Part shown: positions 54,009 to 62,790 of the stretch, piece after piece
How positions within the stretch are numbered: position 1 is the stretch's first letter
Layout of the letters: each line of letters opens with the position of its first letter
Origin: RBG-16-49-21 sp040768125
GTDB taxonomy: Bacteria > Spirochaetota > UBA4802 > UBA5550
Direction of reading: 5' to 3'
DNA: 64,000 bases
NCBI GenBank assembly: GCA_040768125.1
Contig: JAXGNG010000001.1
Location: 1-64,000 of the forward strand
Notes under the pieces: generated by a model
What the model saw: the letters and a program-made list of their open reading frames with translations, nothing else
What the model was told of the DNA's origin: nothing
The model's database searches: none
Position numbers and translations under genes: made by a program

Positions 54009-54419
54009 TTACGTTACTGCTTTATCACTTCCCGCGCCTTCACCCTTTAGCAGATCATGAATAGCCTGCATCATGGCATTCATATTAATCACGGGTTTTA
54101 AAAAAACATGTTCATTCCCGATTCCCACATCCTTCATCCAGTCCGGCAGCATGTAGGTAAGTGATCCAGTATGAATTATGAAGCGCAATGCCGGACGCAG
54201 CTTATGTGCGAGAGCAATAAAACTGTTCCCATCCATTCCGGGAAGCCTCATATCAACAATTACACAATCAACATGAGTGCTGTTGACCAACTCAAGTCCT
54301 TCCTCGCCTGAATGCGAGGTAAGCACGGTGAAACCCTCGTCCTCGAGATATGCCACGAGATTGATCTGAACTGAATCCTCGTCATCCACGATGAGAATCG
54401 TCGCCCCTCTTTTCATCAC
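54009..54419 (-). CDS. Single-domain response regulator
   Basis: A 136-residue receiver with no output domain. ILIVDDEDSV supplies the acidic pair, VDCVIVDMRLPGMDG holds the phospho-acceptor Asp56, IIHTGS the switch Thr, and FLKPV the Lys. It begins three bases after the histidine kinase stop, so it is likely its cognate CheY-like relay. Where the phosphate goes next is not evident. Confidence 0.92.
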   Translation of the reverse strand: MMKRGATILIVDDEDSVQINLVAYLEDEGFTVLTSHSGEEGLELVNSTHVDCVIVDMRLPGMDGNSFIALAHKLRPALRFIIHTGSLTYMLPDWMKDVGIGNEHVFLKPVINMNAMMQAIHDLLKGEGAGSDKAVT

Positions 54420-54422
54420 TCG

Positions 54423-57317
54423 TCACCTCGATATGGGCAGTCGTATAATAAATCGTGTTCCTTTCCCAGGCATTGATTCAACTTCCATACGTCCCCTGTG
54501 ATTGTCTGCGACAATGAAATATGAAACCGACAGCCCGAGTCCGGTTCCCTTACCGGCTTCCTTGGTGGTAAAAAAGGGCTCAAAGACCCGTTTTCGGTGT
54601 TCATCGCTCATACCGGGTCCGTTGTCTTCGACCTCAATCACTGCCCATCCCGACTGGTGGTTCAATCTCAGGATAATCTTCGGTGATTCATCCGGCGCGT
54701 ATTTTTTAAGGTGCATGGCATGGGCGGCATTTTTGAGAAGATTTAATATCACCTGCTGGATTTCCACTGCGATGCATTCAACCGCCGGGACTGAACCGTC
54801 AAACTCCTTGACGATCTCAATATGTCTGAAATCATAGCTTTTTTTCAAGTCGTACTCGCTTGCGGCCAGGTCAACCGTTTTAATCAGCAGCTTTGCAATA
54901 TCAGTTGCCTTCATCTTCGATTCGCTCTGCCGACTGAAGCTCAACATGTTATTCACGATCATTGAGGCCCTTTCGCCCATCTCTTTCATGTCTTCCAGCA
55001 TTTTCACAATTTCTCGAGCCTTTAGATAGGACTGAAGCCCTTTGAAATCCAGACCGCATTTTTCAGCCGCATTCCGATTCGATTCGAAATCAGGAGAAAG
55101 TCTCCTGGCGATATTCTGTGCAGCCAACAATATTCCGCTGAGGGGATTGTTGATTTCATGCGCCATTCCCGCCGCCAGTCCTCCCACTGACATCATTTTT
55201 TCCGTTTGTATCATCATTTCCTCAAATCGCCGTCTAACGGTAATGTCATCAATACGGATAACCGCGCCCTCCACTCCGTTGTCAATAAGCGGATAGACCA
55301 TCATGTCAGAATACCGAATCTCATTGTTTTCAAGGTGTACTATGCTTTCAAGTTTCTGCGGTTCTCGCTTCTCAATGGATTTCATCATGTTCTTCACATA
55401 CTGATCAAATTGAGGCATGATGTCCCATAGGTAGCGTCCCATAACATCTTCTTCCCTAAATCCCGTCTTCTTTTCGGCCTCAATATTCCAATGACTTATT
55501 CTACCCCTTGAATCGACACTGACGAGAATGGACGGCATGGAATCGATAATGTTCTTTAAATAATGATTGATACTGTCAATATCACGGTTTGTATTTTTTA
55601 TCGATTTCACCATGACATTGAAAGAATGAGCTAGAAACCCTATCTCATCCTTCAATCGAATGGGAATGGCAACGTCAAGATTACCGCTGTTCACCATTCT
55701 CATCCCTTCAAGAAGCTCTCTCATGGGCCGTATAAGGGCACCGAAAAAGAATAGCGGGAACAGAACGAGAAGAACGATGATAACCGCTCCAAGCAGATAA
55801 AGAAGATGCACGGTTGATTCATGGATATATCTTCGGTAGCCGGTATAGGAAAATCCCGCCTCAACTGCCCCCTTCACCTCCGGTTGCAGATGGATAAAAC
55901 TCACATTATGAATTCCTTCTTCTGTTGTGCGATAAATCCTCTGCCCCGATGACCTGAATGGAGCAAGGTAACAATCGATGTCATCATAAAGAACGGCGTC
56001 GTTAACCTGGTCTTTCTCAAAACGTTTTATCAATGCATCTTTGAAAAAACGAAAATCGTTGTCGGTTTTTTCGAGATAAACGCGAAGGTGTTGTTTAAAG
56101 CCTTCTCTCTTCAATTCATGGATCTTTTTGGAATGATATTCGCTTAAGCTATTTAACCTGTCACAATATTCGATCAGCAATTTCCCCCGCACATTTGCTT
56201 TACTCATAGGAATATGACTGGCATAATCGGTCAGGGACTTCCCGTAGCCTTGAAAATATTCATCTGTACCAGCGCATATATCCATTACATTCTTGTATAA
56301 ATCTTTATTTCCAAGCGAGGTAATCTTTTCATAGAGAATGGTATTGCGTATCTCCGAACGCCATCTTGCATCACTACCATAGTCCCCCGTTATCCCTGCT
56401 TCCCTTGTATTTGTGTTCTCTGAAAACGATCGAATATAATGTAACCCCGGAGGTTGATACTGCTTATCGACCATCGCACGCGCAATAAAATGGTTATGCA
56501 ACTCATCATACGATTCCTCTCTGTCCCTCGAAATGAAAAAACTTAACCCCTGAAAGAGAAGCAGAAACGTAACGAAACAGATACCCACCACATTTGTCAT
56601 TACAGTAGTGCGACTTCTGGTTATATTGATATAAACCGTTACGGCAAGGAAAAACCCCAATACCGTGATAAGATTCCATATTATCTGGAACATTTCCCTG
56701 TCGACAGTACCTTCCCTGCTGAGAGCATTGATGATCCCCGGTACCAGGCCTATCACGATAAAACTTCCCATCATTGCGAGAACATACCACCGAAAGCGAC
56801 CCTTGGTGACCAGTACTCTCCAAATGGCGGCGACATTAACAATGACAATATATAACAGAATGAAGAGTGACACAAAATAGCTAAGTGGATCAACGTCAAA
56901 ATCCCAGTAATGACCGTCAAATCGAAATATTTTCCCGGCATGAATTGTTCCCCAGACAAAGATGATGGTAACTGTCGCCGCCACGATCATTTGAACAACG
57001 AGTATGACCCTTGCAATCCTGTGACTTCGCTCGATGGGATAATAAAAGAAGAACTGCGTCATGTAGATAAGACCAAGGAAAACCGCGGGCACTGTAAGCC
57101 AACGATGATACGCCCCGAAGGGATTATACCAGATGGATGTAATAACATACCCTGTGTTCTGAATTGATATGAAGAGATAGACAAGCATGAACCGGATGGT
57201 CGCTTTATCCTTTTTAGGCATAAGAAGGAATACGGCGACGACCGCGATGTTGAATATCATTGCGATTATGGCGCCCATTGAAAAGAAATTCAAATAAAGG
57301 TCCGCGCCGAGACTCAT
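54423..57317 (-). CDS. Membrane histidine kinase (multi-TM sensor, HAMP, PAS, HisKA, HATPase)
   Basis: A 964-residue sensor kinase. The first ~280 residues hold about eight membrane helices, starting LNFFSMGAIIAMIFNIAVVA, like 7TMR-type sensors. Then comes a ~215-residue extracytoplasmic region, a helix at about 500-522 (YLLGAVIIVLLVLFPLFFFG), HAMP (LIRPMRELLEGMRMVNSGNL), PAS (IIDSMPSILVSVDSRGRISH) and HisKA with His720 in MAHEINNPLSG. The catalytic domain has LLKNAAHAM, DNGPGM and GKGTGLGLSVSY. It overlaps the upstream response regulator by four bases and is followed by another one. Confidence 0.93.
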   Translation of the reverse strand: MSLGADLYLNFFSMGAIIAMIFNIAVVAVFLLMPKKDKATIRFMLVYLFISIQNTGYVITSIWYNPFGAYHRWLTVPAVFLGLIYMTQFFFYYPIERSHRIARVILVVQMIVAATVTIIFVWGTIHAGKIFRFDGHYWDFDVDPLSYFVSLFILLYIVIVNVAAIWRVLVTKGRFRWYVLAMMGSFIVIGLVPGIINALSREGTVDREMFQIIWNLITVLGFFLAVTVYINITRSRTTVMTNVVGICFVTFLLLFQGLSFFISRDREESYDELHNHFIARAMVDKQYQPPGLHYIRSFSENTNTREAGITGDYGSDARWRSEIRNTILYEKITSLGNKDLYKNVMDICAGTDEYFQGYGKSLTDYASHIPMSKANVRGKLLIEYCDRLNSLSEYHSKKIHELKREGFKQHLRVYLEKTDNDFRFFKDALIKRFEKDQVNDAVLYDDIDCYLAPFRSSGQRIYRTTEEGIHNVSFIHLQPEVKGAVEAGFSYTGYRRYIHESTVHLLYLLGAVIIVLLVLFPLFFFGALIRPMRELLEGMRMVNSGNLDVAIPIRLKDEIGFLAHSFNVMVKSIKNTNRDIDSINHYLKNIIDSMPSILVSVDSRGRISHWNIEAEKKTGFREEDVMGRYLWDIMPQFDQYVKNMMKSIEKREPQKLESIVHLENNEIRYSDMMVYPLIDNGVEGAVIRIDDITVRRRFEEMMIQTEKMMSVGGLAAGMAHEINNPLSGILLAAQNIARRLSPDFESNRNAAEKCGLDFKGLQSYLKAREIVKMLEDMKEMGERASMIVNNMLSFSRQSESKMKATDIAKLLIKTVDLAASEYDLKKSYDFRHIEIVKEFDGSVPAVECIAVEIQQVILNLLKNAAHAMHLKKYAPDESPKIILRLNHQSGWAVIEVEDNGPGMSDEHRKRVFEPFFTTKEAGKGTGLGLSVSYFIVADNHRGRMEVESMPGKGTRFIIRLPISR

Positions 57318-57937
57318 GTAATCACCATTTGCACCTGATTATCCATTGTCGCAACTTGATCCCTTTTCCAGCCGTCCGTAAAATCGAAACCATGTTCAGT
57401 GAATGGCCTCCTGCATGCATCGACACTCCTTCCATCATACCGCCTGCCGGCATGCATCGTTATTTCATTGATCGCCGCTTTGATTCCAGGAGATTCTCGA
57501 TATGGACGGTGCGACGCCATTGATTCCGCCATATCAGCCACACCCATAATCTGCGCATGTTGAAGTATATATTCCCCTGAAAGTCCTCCGGGGTAACAGG
57601 ATCCATCAATAGGTTCATCACGCTGAAGAACTAATTGAGCCACGGGCCATGGATATTCAACCATCTTTAAAATGTCATAGCCCGTCTGGGGATAAAGACG
57701 TATAGAATTCACCTCCGCTGCATTTTTAAATATCGGGATAAAATCGAGACCGGGAATTCCCGGCATGGTGAGATCTAAAAGGATAAGAAAGGGTATTTCA
57801 TTTCGAAAAATACCGGGGCCGGAATTTTTATTATCAGCCCGTGCTACGCGGTATCCACAATCCTCCAGGTACAATACGATATTGGATCTGATACCATCCT
57901 CATATTCGATAATGAGCACGCCTGGCTTTTTCGTCAT
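57314..57937 (-). CDS. Degenerate response regulator with truncated HD-GYP remnant
   Basis: A 207-residue protein. Residues 1-80 are a receiver domain (VLIIEYEDGIRSNIVLYLED, LILLDLTMPGIPGLDF). The acidic pair at the active site is Glu-Tyr instead of Asp-Asp, but the phospho-acceptor Asp remains. The C-terminal half matches the second half of HD-GYP domains (TGYDILKMVEYPWPVAQLVL, then MASHRPYRESPGIKAAI). The HD half is missing, the HHE block reads QRDE and the GYP block reads GSCYP. It is therefore unlikely to cleave cyclic di-GMP. ATG 57937 is preceded by GGTGGGGAG. It heads the three-gene signalling operon. Confidence 0.85.
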   Translation of the reverse strand: MTKKPGVLIIEYEDGIRSNIVLYLEDCGYRVARADNKNSGPGIFRNEIPFLILLDLTMPGIPGLDFIPIFKNAAEVNSIRLYPQTGYDILKMVEYPWPVAQLVLQRDEPIDGSCYPGGLSGEYILQHAQIMGVADMAESMASHRPYRESPGIKAAINEITMHAGRRYDGRSVDACRRPFTEHGFDFTDGWKRDQVATMDNQVQMVIT

Positions 57938-58267
57938 CACTCCCCACCGAATGCCCGAGGTAATCCTGCTGACACTGGCGACTGGTGATATCAAAAAGTA
58001 TCAACTCTATCACTTGGGGGCCGTATACCCCAAACAGGCTCTTCTAATGCCAAGCCTGATATAATTATACTACATGGATAAAATTATTTCAATTTCTAGT
58101 TACTTTTCTCCACTGAGAATTAAACATTGCATTGATTTTGTTGTGATATTCCGGATATAATCACTTTAATAAAGCCTTACGGTATTATTTAATGATATTA
58201 TCAAAAAAAAAAGGGCCACCACCTAGGTGAGGCCCCTTGCTGAAATCTCAGTCATGTATAAGCAGTA
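57938..58267. other. Intergenic region upstream of the signalling operon
   Basis: A 330-base, A/T-rich spacer. It holds an inverted repeat TTGGGG-N8-CCCCAA at 58014-58033 in the likely leader of the response-regulator gene, and the terminator of the iron-sulfur oxidoreductase gene at its right end. No coding frame is credible. Confidence 0.5.
58203..58236 (-). terminator. Rho-independent terminator of the Fe-S oxidoreductase gene
   Basis: A stem GGGCC/GGCCC (58213-58217 with 58231-58235) with an inner CAC/GTG pairing is flanked by ten A residues at 58203-58212. On the minus strand this gives a stem followed by a run of ten U, about 30 bases after the stop at 58268. Confidence 0.85.
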
Positions 58268-60385
58268 TCACTTTTCCATTGCGTTATACACATACTCCGC
58301 AATGTCATAGCATTCCATGTTCTGGATGTCAAGCTCCGTTATGCCGTCCGAAAGCATGGTCATGCAGAAGGGACATGCCGTGCAAAGCCTCGTTGCGCCC
58401 GTTGATTGGGCGTCCTTTGTCCTGAATTGATTTACCCTGGTTCCCAGGTGCTCCTCGAGAAACATGCGCGCACCACCGGCACCGCAACAAAAACTTCTGT
58501 CATGGTGCCTGCTCATCTCGACGAATGTAACGCCTGGAATGGCCTTGAGAATATCACGGGGCTGATTGTAAATTTCATTATAACGCCCCAGGAAACATGA
58601 ATCATGGTAGGTTATCGTATGATCCAGAGAATTCACCAGCTTGATCTTCCCATTCTTGATCAGCTCGCTGATGATCTGCGTGTGGTGAAAGACCTCAAAA
58701 TCATATTTGAGAGGGCTCCCATCTGACCCGACACCTACCGCCGCAAATTTTTTATACTCTTTCTTTATCACATTATAATCATGGGGGCAGGTACAGATGA
58801 TTCGCTTGACCCCATAGGAACCAAAGTTTTCAAGATTCTGGGTCACGAGGGCATGGAAGAGATACTCATTCCCCCCTCGAAGAGCTGCATCTCCTGAATC
58901 AGCCTCTTCGGCTCCAAGGATGCCGACCTTGATACCGGCTTTCTGCATTATTTTCAAGAATGCCGTGGCGATTTTCTGGTTTCTCTTGTCATAAGACGCT
59001 GCAGAGCCAACGAAATAGAGATACTCCACCTCCGGATCCTCGGCGAGGGTCTTTATCCCCAGATCAGCGGGAAGCCACGCTCCCCGTTCGGCAAAGGCGA
59101 AACCGTAAGGGTTGAAATTATTTTCAAGATTCTGGAACGTGGTCTGTAGCTCGGGGGCCATGTCACCCTCCATGAGCACCTTATACCGCCTCATATCAAT
59201 CATCTTCTGGATATGCTCGATGTTGACCGGGCAGGCCTCCATACAGGCCGCGCAGTTCGTGCAGGACCAGAACTCGTCCGAAAGAACGGATCCGTCAATC
59301 AGCGGTGTCGTTTCAACTGACGATGGGTCCTCGGCCAGCATCAACTGGGGAATCCGTTCGTCCATGTTGTCCTTGATGTCATTCACCAGCTTTTTCGGGG
59401 AGAGTGGCTTGTCCGTGAGCCATGCGGGGCAGTTATCCTGGCATCGCCCGCACCGGGTACACGCATCGCTGTCCATTAGTTGTTTCCAGGTATAATCCTC
59501 GACTTTGGAAACACCGAAACTCTCCGCTACTTCGAATTCCGTGGGATTGATTACATTAAGAGAGTACTTTGTATCCGGCTTTTCATTGTCAAGATTTCCG
59601 AAATAGACATTAAGAGATGAAATCATAATGTGGCCCAATTTATCTGATCCAACGAGGCCAATGAACACAAAAGCACCCAGCATATGAACCCACCAGCTGA
59701 ACTGATGCATCACCCTGAGGGAACCTTCGCTAAACACCGAAAAAGGGAAGGCGAGAGCGTATCCGAAAGGTGACCACACCTCCCAGGCGGGAAAACCAGA
59801 TATCGCTATCCTCATCGCCTCGCTTGTAAAGCCGGTTATGATGATGATGAAGAGGAGAACAATCGCGAAGGTATCCGTGGCTCTGGTATCGAGTCGACTC
59901 GGTTTCATAACATAGCGGCGATACGCACCCATGATCAAACCGATCAACACAATCATACCGGCAAGGTCCGCCACCACAGACCAGATCAAATAGAAATTAC
60001 CTTCAATGAAGCGTATGTGAAAAAAGAGCTCAAAGAAATCATCCTGAGCCATTATAATGAGGGTTACCACGAAAAGTGCGGCGAAACCGAAGAAGATCGC
60101 CGCGTGCATTATCCCCGCGAAGGACTCACGTAAAATCTTCGCTTGAAGAATGACGTACTTGAAAACCGCAAGTATCCTTTTTTCAGGATAGTCGGTCCGC
60201 AACTCGCCTTTCCCCTTTCTCCAGACAAGAACGCGTTTCACAATGGTATAGGCGAGATAAAAAAATGCGATGAACATGAAGATGTAAATCCCCCATCGCA
60301 TGAAACCATGGGGCCCGCCGATGTTAAAGAAGGACTCCCTTGAGATATCAGACAGCGGGACGCCGTACGATTCGGCAAACTTCAT
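58268..60385 (-). CDS. Membrane Fe-S oxidoreductase (heterodisulfide-reductase-like)
   Basis: A 705-residue membrane protein. The N-terminal ~260 residues form about five or six helices of the NarI-like quinone/haem type (FIAFFYLAYTIVKRVLVW, WWVHMLGAFVFIGLVG). Two [4Fe-4S] ferredoxin motifs follow, CTRCGRCQDNCPAW (near 308) and CTNCAACMEACPVN (near 378). Two CCG-type domains come next (CTCPHDY, YHDSCFLGRYN, FCCGAGGARMFLEE, CTACPFCMTM). This is the HdrD/GlpC-like layout found in ETF:quinone oxidoreductases of anaerobes. ATG 60385 has AGGAGG seven bases upstream and is preferred to 60412. No ETF genes lie in the window. Confidence 0.88.
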   Translation of the reverse strand: MKFAESYGVPLSDISRESFFNIGGPHGFMRWGIYIFMFIAFFYLAYTIVKRVLVWRKGKGELRTDYPEKRILAVFKYVILQAKILRESFAGIMHAAIFFGFAALFVVTLIIMAQDDFFELFFHIRFIEGNFYLIWSVVADLAGMIVLIGLIMGAYRRYVMKPSRLDTRATDTFAIVLLFIIIITGFTSEAMRIAISGFPAWEVWSPFGYALAFPFSVFSEGSLRVMHQFSWWVHMLGAFVFIGLVGSDKLGHIMISSLNVYFGNLDNEKPDTKYSLNVINPTEFEVAESFGVSKVEDYTWKQLMDSDACTRCGRCQDNCPAWLTDKPLSPKKLVNDIKDNMDERIPQLMLAEDPSSVETTPLIDGSVLSDEFWSCTNCAACMEACPVNIEHIQKMIDMRRYKVLMEGDMAPELQTTFQNLENNFNPYGFAFAERGAWLPADLGIKTLAEDPEVEYLYFVGSAASYDKRNQKIATAFLKIMQKAGIKVGILGAEEADSGDAALRGGNEYLFHALVTQNLENFGSYGVKRIICTCPHDYNVIKKEYKKFAAVGVGSDGSPLKYDFEVFHHTQIISELIKNGKIKLVNSLDHTITYHDSCFLGRYNEIYNQPRDILKAIPGVTFVEMSRHHDRSFCCGAGGARMFLEEHLGTRVNQFRTKDAQSTGATRLCTACPFCMTMLSDGITELDIQNMECYDIAEYVYNAMEK

Positions 60386-60735
60386 ACCAGACCCTCCTGA
60401 AATAGTTGTCATGCCACGACGGATCCCTCTTGGGTGCTACGAGACGTAGATGGATCTGCACCCGCGAAAAGACGAATCCGCGCTATATTTACGCCATGAT
60501 ATTTTACGACTCATCCCAATGATCAAGGGCGATGAGGCATTAATCACAAGATCTGTAGTGCCCCTCGGCACCGAATAGGAAAACCGGCATGACCCACCAT
60601 GGTCAAGTTTGCTTCCTTTATGTTTATTATGCTCATTAATGTCAACAAAAAATGTCAACAAAAATTGCCACAGGCATATCCTGCACGACAGAGAATCGTT
60701 ATAGCCCATATTTTTTTCCAGGCCGTATTTTTTCA

Positions 60736-60763
60736 TTGACATGGTATAGAACCAGAATATGAA
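60736..60763 (+). promoter_or_regulatory. Sigma-70-type promoter of metXW
   Basis: TTGACA at 60736-60741 and TATGAA at 60758-60763 are separated by 16 bases. Transcription would begin near 60770, right at the first paired bases of the SAM riboswitch, which supports the assignment. Confidence 0.7.
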
Positions 60764-60774
60764 GCAGAAGATTA

Positions 60775-60876
60775 TCTTATCGAGAGTGGTGGAGGGACTG
60801 GCCCTGTGAAGCCACGGCAACCGTTCAGCAATGAAAGAGGTGCCAATTCCAGCGGACGCTGGTCCGGAAGATGAGA
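60775..60876 (+). ncRNA. SAM-I (S-box) riboswitch
   Basis: A leader aptamer that binds S-adenosylmethionine. Conserved blocks are in order: GAGAGTGGTGGAGGGACTGG, CCCTGTGAAGCCACGGCAACC and AAGAGGTGCCAATTCC, then an extra hairpin AGCGGACGCT and GGAAGATGAGA. P1 closes between TCTTATC at 60775-60781 and GATGAGA at 60870-60876. It lies between the promoter and metX. No terminator with a T-run follows before metX, so control may be translational. Confidence 0.93.
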
Positions 60877-60979
60877 TGGCCGAAATATCATCGCTTTCTC
60901 TCGTCATGCCGCGTGCCACCCCGCTCCACTCTTCAATGCCCTGGATCCGCAGGGAAACGCGCTTCACTATGGATACGAG

Positions 60980-62116
60980 ATGAACATATCAGAAGAAAAA
61001 TCTGTCGGACTGGCGACGACCGAATTGTATAGCTTTGACGAATTCAGATTCCGGTCAGGAAGAACCCTGGGGTCCGTCACCGTTGCTTACGAAACCTATG
61101 GCAAGCTCAACCCGGAAAAGAGCAACGCCATACTTCTTGGTCACGCACTCTCGGGAAGCGCTCACGCTGCGGGACGGCATACCGAAGAAGACATTCGCCC
61201 CGGGTGGTGGGACCTGTACGTCGGGCCAGGGAAGCCCTTTGATACAGATAGATATTTCATAATTTGCTCAAATGTTATCGGAGGATGTTCAGGCTCCACC
61301 GGCCCTTCCTCCATTAATCCTGAAACCGGCAGGACCTATGGCCTTGACTTTCCAATGGTTACTATCCAGGACATGGTCAACGTGCAGCAGCGTCTCATCC
61401 GTCATCTCGGCATTGACCGACTCCTCTCCGTGGCCGGAGGTTCAATGGGGGGAATGCAGGCACTGAAATGGGCCATACTCTATCCTGACATGGTCTGCTC
61501 GGTAATTCCAATCGCTTGCTCCGCTTCGCTCTCTGCCCAGGGCATCGCCCTCAACGAGGTTGGACGCCAGGCCATCATGAACGATCCAAACTGGAACAAC
61601 GGTAATTATTACGGCTCGAAGGGCCCCGATGCCGGTCTTTCCCTCGCCCGAATGATAGGCCATATAACCTATCTCAGTGAAAAACACATGCATGAGAAAT
61701 TCGGCCGCCGTTTTAAGGCCGAAGAAGCCCCCCTGGACAGCTTTAAGAACGTATTTATGGTTGAATCATATCTTCATCATCAGGGTACGAAATTCGTCGA
61801 CCGGTTCGACGCCAACAGCTATCTTTACATCACCAAGGCCATAGACTATTTCGATCTAAAAAAGGATCACGGTAGTCTGCACACTGCCTTTGCCGGCGTT
61901 CAGGCCAACTTCCTTGTCATCAGCTTTACCTCAGACTGGCTTTATCCCAGCGGCCAGTCGAAGGAAATCGTTCAGGCTCTCAGGGCAAACGGCAAAAACG
62001 TAATGTATACGGACATTGAAACCGACATGGGACACGACACGTTTCTTCTTGACTACGAACCCCTCAAGAGAAATATTTCCAGCTTTTTAAAGCGCGAGTA
62101 CGAAAAAGTATCATAA
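60980..62116 (+). CDS. metX: Homoserine O-acetyltransferase
   Basis: A 378-residue alpha/beta-hydrolase-fold acyltransferase that activates homoserine for methionine synthesis. Signatures: TVAYETYGKLNPEKSNAILL, GHALSGSAHAAG, FIICSNVIGGCSGSTGPSS, and the nucleophile elbow AGGSMGGMQAL with Ser155. The Asp of FTSDWLYP and the His of MGHDTFLLD complete the triad. It is controlled by the SAM-I riboswitch upstream and overlaps metW by one base. Confidence 0.96.
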   Translation: MNISEEKSVGLATTELYSFDEFRFRSGRTLGSVTVAYETYGKLNPEKSNAILLGHALSGSAHAAGRHTEEDIRPGWWDLYVGPGKPFDTDRYFIICSNVIGGCSGSTGPSSINPETGRTYGLDFPMVTIQDMVNVQQRLIRHLGIDRLLSVAGGSMGGMQALKWAILYPDMVCSVIPIACSASLSAQGIALNEVGRQAIMNDPNWNNGNYYGSKGPDAGLSLARMIGHITYLSEKHMHEKFGRRFKAEEAPLDSFKNVFMVESYLHHQGTKFVDRFDANSYLYITKAIDYFDLKKDHGSLHTAFAGVQANFLVISFTSDWLYPSGQSKEIVQALRANGKNVMYTDIETDMGHDTFLLDYEPLKRNISSFLKREYEKVS

Positions 62117-62790
62117 TGTATACACCTGAAGAAACCGGATATGATCTCATTGTCAACGAAGTGCCCGAGGGCTCCAAGGTCCTGGACCTCGGCTGCGGCG
62201 ACGGCGTTCTTCTGCAGCGGCTCAGGGACACCAAGGGCGCGGCGCCCCATGGGGTTGAAATATCCGAAGCCGGGGTATGGCAGTGCGTTGAAAAGGGACT
62301 GTACTGTTACCAGGGAGACATTGATGAAGGTCTCGCTGATTACAGGGATAATTCATTCGACTTTGCGATACTAAATCAGACCCTCCAGATTACCAAGCGG
62401 CCGGCATATGTTCTTCAGGAACTGATGCGTATCAGCAAGAATGCCATCGTCAGCTTCCCCAATTTCGGATACATTACTACCCGTCTCCAGCTTCTGGCCA
62501 GGGGGAGGATGCCGAAAAATATTCTCCTCCCCTATGAGTGGCACGAAACGCCCAATATACACCTGTTGACCATCCGTGATTTCCAGGACTTCTGTTCAGA
62601 TAACGAATATCCCATAAAGAAGGAATATCACTTCAATCTTTCACGCGACTCCGTTTCCCTAAGGGTCCATTGCATTCCCAATCTGCTTGCCCAGTTCGGT
62701 TTCTTCGTGCTTGACGGAGAACGCTATACCAACGCCCTCCTCGCGAAATCATCTCCCGGAGAGAGAGACGGGCTCATTCAGCCAGTGTAA
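62116..62790 (+). CDS. metW: MetW, methionine biosynthesis partner
   Basis: A 224-residue class I methyltransferase-fold protein. Motif I reads VLDLGCGDGVLLQRL, followed by GVEISEAGVWQCVEKGL and QGDIDEGLADY. FDFAILNQTLQ and MRISKNAIVSFPNFGYITTR are typical of MetW, which partners MetX in many proteobacteria and in Leptospira-like bacteria. ATG 62116 shares its A with the metX stop, so the two are translationally coupled. The 3' end overlaps the convergent helicase gene by 13 bases. Confidence 0.93.
   Translation: MYTPEETGYDLIVNEVPEGSKVLDLGCGDGVLLQRLRDTKGAAPHGVEISEAGVWQCVEKGLYCYQGDIDEGLADYRDNSFDFAILNQTLQITKRPAYVLQELMRISKNAIVSFPNFGYITTRLQLLARGRMPKNILLPYEWHETPNIHLLTIRDFQDFCSDNEYPIKKEYHFNLSRDSVSLRVHCIPNLLAQFGFFVLDGERYTNALLAKSSPGERDGLIQPV

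Larger units (their letters stand above)
60386..60979. other. Divergent leader region with promoter and riboswitch
   Basis: A 594-base spacer between the oxidoreductase gene and metX. The left part has a tandem 13-base repeat, AATGTCAACAAAA twice at 60638-60663. Read on the minus strand this gives two TTGACA hexamers that could be -35 elements for the oxidoreductase. The right part holds the metX promoter and SAM-I riboswitch. The long minus-strand frame across it is antisense to the riboswitch and is not accepted. Confidence 0.6.

Noticed and set aside
60437..60967. Minus-strand frame of 176 codons before metX
   Set aside because: It runs antisense through the SAM-I riboswitch and promoter, which explain the region better.
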